From NCBI GenBank assembly GCA_021325255.1, contig JAJPHP010000037.1, positions 1-64,000 on the forward strand: DNA of 64,000 bases. The letters are read 5' to 3'. This DNA comes from Nitrososphaerota archaeon (GTDB lineage Archaea > Thermoproteota > Nitrososphaeria > Nitrososphaerales > CADDZS01). The notes beneath the pieces were generated by a model. That model saw nothing but the letters and a program-made list of their open reading frames with translations. It ran no database searches and was not told the origin of the DNA. Each line of letters starts with the position of its first letter. Within the stretch, counting starts at the first letter, position 1. Position numbers and translations under genes: made by a program. Positions 18,220 to 25,887 of the stretch are shown here, piece after piece.

Positions 18220-18609
18220 TTGAACGAAGCAGAGACAATACCCAAAGACCCGCTCGCCAGGCAATTTTGGCAAGGACTTGAACTAGGACAATTCCTCATT
18301 CAGCGTTGCGCCTCGTGTAATCGGGCTTTGTGGTATCCGCGACCCATCTGCATACAATGCGGCTCCATGGAATTGACTTGGGTTCCATGCACAGCCAAAG
18401 GAACACTCTATTCATACACCATAGTGCCAGAGACGAAAGACACAGCTGGGTCTTCTTCTTTTGTACTCGGTTTGGTTGAACTGGAAGAGAAAGTCCGGCT
18501 CTTTGCAAGGATCGAAGAAATTGATAGCGCCGAGATCGTCCTGGGAATGAAACTTCGAGCCAAGATAATCAAAGGCAGCCAAATCTTCCCATGTTTTGTC
18601 CCGTGTTGA
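18220..18609 (+). CDS. DUF35 zinc-ribbon/OB-fold protein (second copy)
   Basis: The core runs from PLARQFWQGLELGQFL through a zinc ribbon (CASC, CIQCG) to an OB-fold opening with GTLYSYTIV, as in the DUF35 protein at 11.2 kb. The frame is open far upstream, but that portion overlaps the N-terminus of the opposite racemase-like gene, so I place the start at TTG 18220, giving 129 residues. It may serve the second aldolase-like protein at 14.5 kb, although it is 2.5 kb away and separated by two minus-strand genes. Confidence 0.75.
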   Translation: MNEAETIPKDPLARQFWQGLELGQFLIQRCASCNRALWYPRPICIQCGSMELTWVPCTAKGTLYSYTIVPETKDTAGSSSFVLGLVELEEKVRLFARIEEIDSAEIVLGMKLRAKIIKGSQIFPCFVPC

Positions 18610-18783
18610 GTTAGTTTGTAATCCATTATTGATGTATTCGTGTCTCCAACTCTGCTCCACCTTTTTCTTACATTGGGAGGAATCGAAACGTTTCTAGCAA
18701 CACCTTAATAGTTCAGCACTGAAGTTGCATGCATGCAGCTCCATTCTGGACGGAGCAAGGTGGTAAATGAGCGGACGTCTTGA

Positions 18784-19839
18784 TTAATTGATGCCGATGT
18801 TCACCCATCACTAAGAGAATCGGTCAAGTCGGTGTTTCCGTATCTTGCGACGCCATGGCAGCACAGACTCGAAACCAAGGGATGGAGTAGCTCCATTCCC
18901 CTAACATTGCGTTTTGGTCATCCAACGAATCACGCGATAAGACCTGATTCCAAGCCCGGCAGTGAGGCAGTTGGAGCTTCAGACCCAGAATTCGTGAAGG
19001 CCGATTATTTCGAGCGGTCGGGAATAGATTGCGCAATTCTCAACAACATTGAAGTTGCCTCTTGGCGGCTGCGCTCTCAGGACCCGAGGAAAGCGTTGCC
19101 CTGTGCTCCGATGCAAATGACTACCTCTTAGAGAATTGGATTGCAAAGGATGAACGGTACAAGCATGCCATCTGTGTTCCGACTAAGGACGTAGCAAAAG
19201 CCTGTGACGAAGTCCAGGAGACTTGGGAAGAAAAGAGGGATTGTTTCATTACTTGTCCCCCTCATAAACGTCCTAATGGGGAACAACTACTATTATCCAA
19301 TATACGAGGCAGCTCAAGAGTAAGGCCTCCCCGTAATGCTGCATGTAAGCTCTGCAGACTTCATTTATCAGGGAGGCCAGGTTTTGACTGGAGGAGTAGG
19401 CCAGTCATATACTGAGCGTTATGTCAACTTTCATTTGACCGTGCAGGTACATCTCAAGTCTAGTGATAAATGGAGTTTTCGAGCGCTACCCGAAGCTGAG
19501 AGTTCTCTTCAATGAATGCGGTTTTTCTTGGGCGGTGCCGCTAATGTGAGACTGGATAAAGCTTGGCACGGACTTCGTATGGAGACGCCTTGGGTCAAGA
19601 AGCCTCCCAGTGAATACATCCGAGAGCATGTAAGATTCACAACACAGCCAATCGACGAACCCGAGAAGACGAGCGATCTGCATAGCATGATTCGCCTCCT
19701 GGGGATCGAGATGCTACTGTCTAGCTCGGACTATCCCCACTGGGATAACGATCCTCCTCAAATCATCTTCAAGAATCTTCCCGAGGAATTCAAAGAAAGA
19801 ATTGCAGTAACAAATGCGGTCGAATTTTTTGGATTGTAA
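18784..19839 (+). pseudogene. Amidohydrolase_2-type metal-dependent hydrolase, multiply frameshifted
   Basis: Pieces of one TIM-barrel amidohydrolase lie in order in different frames: DADVHPSL at 18790 (the metal-binding D-x-H near the N-terminus), DANDYLLENWIAKDERY near 19110, YYYPIYEAAQE at about 19290 followed by an in-frame TAA, GLPVMLHVSS, and finally SSSDYPHWDNDPP near 19720. The last is the conserved Asp region of the ACMSD-like branch. At least two frame changes and one internal stop are present and the start codon is missing, so it cannot encode a full enzyme as written. Confidence 0.75.
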
Positions 19840-19844
19840 CTAGG

Positions 19845-21083
19845 ATTGAGGCATACGGAGCCGAGGATTGATTCATAACATGCTCGGCGCCAACCACGAG
19901 TATCTTCTTCTGAGCTCTGACTTTGGTAAGGGTTCCTATACCCCATTCCTTTTCCCGTCCAATAGTTGGATTCAAGATGCATGAGACAGGTGTTCCGAAA
20001 GCTTGAAAGTGACCTGTGCAGGCTTGATTGCAGCCAACGCAGGGAATTATGTCGTCGTACCTCCCTTCCCGAGCTTTGTTTGCAAACTCTGGGTCTGCGA
20101 TCTGAGCTCGTAGCATGACGACCATATCAGCGTCGCCTGCGGTAAGAATGCTCTCTGCGTGCCGGGGGTCAAATATTCTTCCAACTGCAAACACTTTGCT
20201 TTCTGCACGACTTTCTTGATAGACGATGCCAGATATACGAATATGCCATGTTCGTAGTACATAGGTGGTGTGTTGAGATGAGGTGTATGACTTAGACTAG
20301 CTTGTGTCACATTGAAATAATGTATCATGTTTAACTGGTCGAGATCTTTCGCGATGCGTTTCATGTCGCCTGGAAAGAATTCATCCCCCACCATCCTAAC
20401 CCCCAACACCCGCCTGTCAAGTGTCACATCATGAACGATATTGAGGACCTCGACAAAGAAGCGCATCCTATTTTCTCTCGAACCGCCGTATTTGTCTGAC
20501 CTCTTGTTGTAAAGAGGAGACAGGAACTGCTGAATCAGGTAACTGTGCGACGCGTGGATTTCCACACCATCGAATCCCCCGTCGAGCAGATTCTTCGCAG
20601 TATTCGCGTATCCTCTTGTATCTCGCTTATTTCCCTGGTTGTCAATTCCCTTGGAACTGAGTAACCGTCTTGAAAAGCCATGCTAGGAACAGGTGAAACT
20701 GCCAAGGGAATTCGAATGTCGAGTTGCTGGTTTCTGTTCAAGTTATGGCATCCGGCGTGCCACAGCTGCCCTATCGTCTTTGCTCCATATTTGTGGACAA
20801 TCTCTGTAAAGCGTCGAAATCTGGCAATCGAGGCTCTATCGAATGCGCGGACGTTTCTTGACAATCCGAATTCCGTTGATGGATGTACGGCGAGTTCTTC
20901 GGTTATTGTCAGAGCAACCCCGGCTTTTGCCTTTTCAGCGTGATAGAGAGCAATCCTCTCACCAAACAGCCCGTTGTCGCTCATCGCGCTAAAGCTCGCA
21001 GAACTAACAATTCTGTTACGCATGGTGACGGGGCCGATGTCTATCGGTTCGAATAGTATGCTCGGCACATACGTGCGGAACAT
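19845..21083 (-). pseudogene. Old Yellow Enzyme/2,4-dienoyl-CoA reductase-type flavoprotein, frameshifted and truncated
   Basis: Starting at the ATG at 21083, the fragments SILFEPIDIGPVTMRNR, GQLWHAG, EIHASHSYLIQQFLSP, KYGGSRENR, VGRIFDPRHAE and a [4Fe-4S] set (CVGCNQACTG and a later CILNP) are in the right order for the FadH/NADH:flavin oxidoreductase family, but in three different frames. The C-terminal NAD(P)-binding domain breaks off soon after VVGAEHV, close to the end of the opposite amidohydrolase fragment. Both genes therefore decayed next to each other, possibly after a deletion between them. Confidence 0.75.
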
Positions 21084-21474
21084 CAAAATTGAATATATGC
21101 ATTTAATGCAATTGCGATAGTGATCTCTTGCCATGGCGCTATCTCGAGCGTGATTCCTCGCATGAAGAGTTGGATAGGCGGGGTTGACGATGTAGGCGTT
21201 TATCTAGTTCTGGGCCGATTTCTCTTTCATGACTTCCAAGAGCCAGCTCCTTTAAGCAGCAGATGATATGTCTAATCAGGGAGTAGCAACTAGGGCATAA
21301 TACTCTGCGCAATCAACCGCGCAGTATCGTAAACAGCATAGTAGATTATCCCCCCGACCGAATTAGTCCTCCCAGGCCAAGGGGCTTATGCAGTGTGGTA
21401 GGGCTTTCAAATCTTTGGAAAACCATTTAAAATCGGTCCTCTGGCATGCCGTCAGCGAGTTCGGACTCAAGTTA

Positions 21475-22539
21475 ATGAAACCAGGATCTGCAATTTCACG
21501 AACTACTTCAATCATTATCATCGTCGTCGTTGTCATAGCCGCAATTGCAGCCAGTGTCTCCTACCAGATGCTTGCGACAAAAAGTTCTCAGAGCGTTAAT
21601 CTAGTCATCGCGACGCTGCCAATAGCCGATTCTGTTCCTCTGTTTGTTGCCTACCAAGAAGGATATTTTGCTGCACAAGGACTTAATGTAACTCTAGACG
21701 TGGTTGCGAGTCCTCCACTCGTAAATTCAGCGGTCGAAAAGGGTTCGGCTCAGTTGGGCTTGAACAGCGTGGCATTCTGCGCAACTGCAAACGAGGCTGG
21801 ATTTCCACTGAAATTTGTCACTCCTGTCGACATGGCAGCATATCCGAATGGAACCGCACAGGGGGTCTATCTTCCCAACGTTTCACCACACGCGATAGCA
21901 GTTCTCGCATCTTCGGGAATTAAGAACTTGACTGACCTCGAAGGCAAGTCAATAGGCGTCAACGCTCTTGCAAGTTCGTCCCAAACCAATGTTGAGTACC
22001 TACTTGCCCACTACGGAGTGAACCTTAGCTCGATCAGCTGGACGGTTTTGCCTTACCCTTCTAGTGTAGCCGCACTGGAGCAAAAGCGCGTCGATGCTAT
22101 TCAAATCATCCAGCCGTTCATTACCGAAATGCTCATGGCGAACCAGTCTGGGCCAACCGCGGGTCAGTTCAGGATCATAGGAGATGATGACAATTACGGA
22201 ATTCCGGACTCTGGTTTGATCACAGGGTATCTTGGCCTTTCATCCTGGATCAGTGCCCACGGTGATATTGTAAACAAATTTATCGCGGCTTATACAAAGG
22301 GTACCGAAACTACAAAGAACAACCAAACGCTAGCGAAACAGATTCTCGTCAACAAACTCGGACTAAATTCAACTGTTGCATCGCAGCTTTACCTGCCAGT
22401 GTATTGGGACACAACAGTTCCCTATATTTCGATACAGAAACAGATCGATATCCTTCTCCAATTTGGCGCTTTGAAGAACAAGAGCGATAATGCCACTCTA
22501 CTGGTCGATCCGACTTACTTCAAATTGGGCCCGCCATAA
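21475..22539 (+). CDS. NitT/TauT-type ABC transporter substrate-binding protein (NMT1/SsuA-like), membrane-anchored
   Basis: About 354 residues from the ATG at 21475, chosen because a TATA-like TTTAAAAT lies at 21426-21433; an in-frame ATG at 21388 would add 29 unlikely residues. A hydrophobic anchor (about residues 12-32) is followed by the NMT1/THI5-like domain: VPLFVAYQEGYFAAQGLNVTL, the usual first lobe of binding proteins for sulfonates, nitrate, taurine or thiamine precursors. It is followed on the same strand by an ATPase and two permeases, so it is the receptor of that importer. The ligand cannot be told from sequence. Confidence 0.88.
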   Translation: MKPGSAISRTTSIIIIVVVVIAAIAASVSYQMLATKSSQSVNLVIATLPIADSVPLFVAYQEGYFAAQGLNVTLDVVASPPLVNSAVEKGSAQLGLNSVAFCATANEAGFPLKFVTPVDMAAYPNGTAQGVYLPNVSPHAIAVLASSGIKNLTDLEGKSIGVNALASSSQTNVEYLLAHYGVNLSSISWTVLPYPSSVAALEQKRVDAIQIIQPFITEMLMANQSGPTAGQFRIIGDDDNYGIPDSGLITGYLGLSSWISAHGDIVNKFIAAYTKGTETTKNNQTLAKQILVNKLGLNSTVASQLYLPVYWDTTVPYISIQKQIDILLQFGALKNKSDNATLLVDPTYFKLGPP

Positions 22540-22732
22540 ACTCGCTCGGATTCTTCGACGCAATCCAAAGGTACCGCATAACTAACTAGACCTCGGCAGA
22601 AGAGAATCCTTTCGTGTCATTGTGCTAAACGAGAGGCAGCAATCGGATGCATGCGAATATACAGGGATGTGCAGAAGAGCCGTACATTTGCCTTTTCTCT
22701 CTTTTCGAGACACGTGCTCATCGAGCATTCTG

Positions 22733-22741
22733 CTTTTATAA
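22733..22741 (+). promoter_or_regulatory. TATA-like box before the ABC importer ATPase gene
   Basis: CTTTTATAA lies 22-30 bases before the ATG at 22763. The spacing suits a leaderless transcript for the ATPase-permease-permease operon, separate from that of the binding-protein gene. Identified by eye. Confidence 0.5.
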
Positions 22742-22762
22742 CATTGAGCTTAGGTTTCATCC

Positions 22763-23524
22763 ATGGCCAGTTTACTTGAAGTAAAAGATCTGCACCTCAA
22801 GTACGCGAAGGCCAATCTTCAGGTACTGGCAGGAATAAGTTTCTCCCTCGAGGAGAGTAGTTTTACATCCATTGTTGGGCCCTCTGGGTGCGGCAAATCC
22901 ACTCTTCTTCGTTGCATCTCCGGGCTCAGGCGACCTACGTCCGGCGAGGTAGTGTTATCTGGCAACCGTGTCACCTCCCCGGTTGAGGGTGTGTCACTCG
23001 TCTTTCAAGAATACAACAGATCGCTCTTGCCTTGGAGGTCCGTCCTGCGCAACGTGATTCTTCCCGTGGAGGATAAGTTACCCAAGAGTGAGGCTGAAAG
23101 ACGCGCGAGTGATCTGCTAAAGGAGGTTGGGCTCACCGGTTTCGAGAAATACTTCCCCTGGCAACTTTCGGGTGGAATGCAGCAGAGGGTCGCGATAGCG
23201 CGCGCGCTTTCGTCTGACCCAAAGATCCTCTTGATGGATGAGCCCTTTGCCTCTGTTGATGCGCAGACTCGAATGACATTGGAAGATCAGCTGCTTCGAT
23301 TATGGAAGGAGCGCGGTCTGACTGTACTATTTGTCACTCATGACATTGACGAGTCCGTCTATTTGTCTCAAAGAATAATCGTGCTCGGGAAGAGACCTTC
23401 GCGAATTATTGAGGATGTGGTGGTCAGGTTGCCATACCCACGCGATCAAGTGTCCACCCGCAATACTTCGGATTTTGCTGGTTACAGAACTGGCGTGTTT
23501 GAAAAGATAAGGGGAATGTTCTAG
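22763..23524 (+). CDS. NitT/TauT-type ABC transporter ATP-binding protein
   Basis: The 253-residue ATPase has Walker A GPSGCGKST, the Q-loop in FQEYNRSLLPW, the signature LSGGMQQR, Walker B LLMDEPF and the switch His in THDIDE. The EYNRSLLPWRSV segment is typical of the TauB/SsuB/NrtC branch. It powers uptake through the two permeases that follow; the next gene starts one base after its stop, so the operon is tight. Confidence 0.93.
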   Translation: MASLLEVKDLHLKYAKANLQVLAGISFSLEESSFTSIVGPSGCGKSTLLRCISGLRRPTSGEVVLSGNRVTSPVEGVSLVFQEYNRSLLPWRSVLRNVILPVEDKLPKSEAERRASDLLKEVGLTGFEKYFPWQLSGGMQQRVAIARALSSDPKILLMDEPFASVDAQTRMTLEDQLLRLWKERGLTVLFVTHDIDESVYLSQRIIVLGKRPSRIIEDVVVRLPYPRDQVSTRNTSDFAGYRTGVFEKIRGMF

Positions 23525-23525
23525 T

Positions 23526-24323
23526 GTGAGAATCCTAACCGACTACCTGTTCATTGTCGCAGGTGTTGGGGTATTACTCTCTATTCTCTTGATCTGGCAG
23601 ATAGTGTCGATCACAAACGTTCTGCCAAGCACTATTTTCCCATCCGCCTATAGTGTGGTTCTCTCCTTCTTCTCTCAGGTGGAGAACGGGAGCGTGATTC
23701 TAGCTGTCATTTACACTCTGTCGAGGTTGTTTGAGGGCTATTTATTCGCTGCAGCAATCGGGATAGTCGCCGGAATATCAATAGGATTGAACAGGTTGGT
23801 GAATCGAAGCCTGGACCCGCTCGTCCAATTTCTTAGACCGATGCCCTCGGTGGTACTGATACCGCTGGCAATACTCTACTTCGGGTTGGTTGACAGCGTC
23901 ATCATCTTAATCGTAACCTACGCGTCTCTCTGGCCGATTCTAATCAACACGATTGACGGCGTGCGCTCCATAGACCCGCTAGTCATTGAAACCGCAAACC
24001 AGCTTAGGATCACTGGACTCAAGCGCCTAAGAAAGATAATTCTGCCAGCGGCCGCACCCTTCATAGTCAGCGGACTGAGAGTCAGTCTGGGGATAGCTTG
24101 GATAGTTGCCGTCACAGCGGAGATGATCGGCGGAATCGTTTCGAACGGTGTTGGCGTCTCCATATTCTACTATCTGAACAGCGGAAATCTTGCGCCAATG
24201 TACGGCGCAATAATAGCCGTCGCCATATTTGCATACTTTCTAAACAGAATATTGCTTGTAACTCAGTACCGTCTTATGCCTTGGGTCGCGAGGTCAAGTA
24301 GGATGCTGGATCATGAAGCTTGA
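23526..24323 (+). CDS. NitT/TauT-type ABC transporter permease (first of two)
   Basis: The 265-residue protein begins at a GTG one base after the ATPase stop. It has about six hydrophobic segments and the BPD_transp_1 coupling loop (ETANQLRITGLKRLRKIILPAAAPFI), which docks to the ATPase. It overlaps the next permease by 11 bases. Most systems of this family use a homodimer of one permease, so two different permeases suggest a heterodimer. Confidence 0.9.
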   Translation: MRILTDYLFIVAGVGVLLSILLIWQIVSITNVLPSTIFPSAYSVVLSFFSQVENGSVILAVIYTLSRLFEGYLFAAAIGIVAGISIGLNRLVNRSLDPLVQFLRPMPSVVLIPLAILYFGLVDSVIILIVTYASLWPILINTIDGVRSIDPLVIETANQLRITGLKRLRKIILPAAAPFIVSGLRVSLGIAWIVAVTAEMIGGIVSNGVGVSIFYYLNSGNLAPMYGAIIAVAIFAYFLNRILLVTQYRLMPWVARSSRMLDHEA

Positions 24324-25089
24324 GTACTTGTACGGCGTTCTGCCGATTGCCGTAATTCTTGTCGTCTGGCAGCTCTTGCCGCAGTTGGGCATCGTGCCGC
24401 AACAATTCCTGCCCAAAGTCAGCTCCGTGTTCTACGAAATTTATACCTCGGCGTTACTCGGGCAGGGGAGATACCAACTAGGTGCCAATTATCTTTTCAC
24501 GATCGAACGAACCTTGCTCGGCTTTGCTCTTGCCGCAATTATTGCAGTGCCACTCGGAATCGTGATCGGTTCAAGTAGGAGCGTAAATCGAATTTTGGAG
24601 CCCACGCTGGAGGTCTTCAGGCCTTTGCCCCCAGTGGTCCTCATCCCTTTTTTCATTTTGATCTTTGGAATCAACGACTCAATGTACGTTGCCTACATCG
24701 CTTTTGGCGCTGTTTGGCCCATCCTGATCAATACGATCGATGGAGTCAGGGAAATAGAACCACTATACTTGGATCTTGCAAAGTGTCTCATGATGAATAA
24801 AGTAAGGAGCTTCTTTAGAATCCGGCTGCCTGCCACGTCGCCCTACATAGTTAGCGGAATGAGGGTGAGCCTCTTGCTGGCTCTGCTCGTCACGGTAGCT
24901 ATCGAGATGGTGACTGGCCACAACGGGCTAGGCTTCAGCGTTGTCTATGCGCAAGAAGAATCCGATGCCACGACGCTGTACTCGGTTATAGTCCTGCTCG
25001 CCATCACAGGTTACGTCTTCGACTTGTTGTTTGTACAAGCGGAGAACCGCTTCATGAAATGGTATAAATTGTCCCAGAATTTGACCTAA
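24313..25089 (+). CDS. NitT/TauT-type ABC transporter permease (second of two)
   Basis: The 258-residue protein has the same six-helix layout and a coupling loop (DLAKCLMMNKVRSFFRIRLPATSPYI) in which the usual G after the loop start is replaced. It diverges from the first permease along its whole length, so the pair is not a recent duplication. Its start lies inside the end of the first permease gene, indicating translational coupling. Confidence 0.9.
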   Translation: MKLEYLYGVLPIAVILVVWQLLPQLGIVPQQFLPKVSSVFYEIYTSALLGQGRYQLGANYLFTIERTLLGFALAAIIAVPLGIVIGSSRSVNRILEPTLEVFRPLPPVVLIPFFILIFGINDSMYVAYIAFGAVWPILINTIDGVREIEPLYLDLAKCLMMNKVRSFFRIRLPATSPYIVSGMRVSLLLALLVTVAIEMVTGHNGLGFSVVYAQEESDATTLYSVIVLLAITGYVFDLLFVQAENRFMKWYKLSQNLT

Positions 25090-25116
25090 TTTAGGAGCGG
25101 TCGTGTCTTAGATACT

Positions 25117-25815
25117 ATGAACGTGGCGACTATGGAAAGCATAGAAGAAGAGTTCTGGAATAAAAGTGAGCTAATCAGACCCAGACACACTGCAATTATC
25201 GTGATTGACATGCAAAACGACACCTGCAAGCAGGACAGCCCATTGGGGAGAGCAGGCTGGGACATGTCTTCCGTCGCGGGGATGGCACCCAGACTGGCCA
25301 ATTTTCTCACGGCGACAAGGAAACTTGGGTTCAAGGTGATTCATACTAGAAATATCCATTCTTCAAACACAAATTCCGGGGTAAGGCTAAGACAAGCCAG
25401 GAAATCGAAATGGCCAATCTTCGCAGAAGCATCGACTACAGGATCGGCTTGGTATGACAAATTCAGTGAGTTTAACCCGTTGCCGGGGGAAGCGATAATA
25501 ACAAAACATAGGTACAGTGCATTTGTAGGAACTGACCTGACCCAAGTACTCAGAGCCAACTCGATAAGGACTTTAGCACTGACTGGAGTAGAGACCCACG
25601 TTTGCGTTGAGTCGACTGCCAGGAGTGCCTTCATGGAAGACTTTCATGTACTCCTGATTTCTGATTGTACGGCAACACAAACTGCTCCGAACCAGAAAGT
25701 AGCCTCGGAAATTATGCGTAATGTCACGTTGGACATTATCGATGAATACTTTGGCACTGTCATGACTTCCGACGAATTCTTACTGTTGGCAATGCAAACG
25801 AAGACGCTTGCTTGA
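25117..25815 (+). CDS. Isochorismatase-family cysteine hydrolase (second copy)
   Basis: The 232-residue protein has Asp in VIDMQND (about 31), Lys in TKHRYSAF and Cys in THVCVEST, the full triad of the family. The HVCVEST context is that of nicotinamidase/ureidoacrylate-amidase-like hydrolases rather than the GCVLAT type of the copy at 13.2 kb, so the two probably act on different amides. It lies 27 bases after the second permease and 72 bases before a molybdenum hydroxylase, suggesting that its substrate is imported or made by these neighbours. Confidence 0.85.
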   Translation: MNVATMESIEEEFWNKSELIRPRHTAIIVIDMQNDTCKQDSPLGRAGWDMSSVAGMAPRLANFLTATRKLGFKVIHTRNIHSSNTNSGVRLRQARKSKWPIFAEASTTGSAWYDKFSEFNPLPGEAIITKHRYSAFVGTDLTQVLRANSIRTLALTGVETHVCVESTARSAFMEDFHVLLISDCTATQTAPNQKVASEIMRNVTLDIIDEYFGTVMTSDEFLLLAMQTKTLA

Positions 25816-25887
25816 GTAAGAGAACTCGACAGATGAAATGGCCATTGATTTTCTTTATCCTTCTCAAAGAAAGGTGAGAATTTCTGT

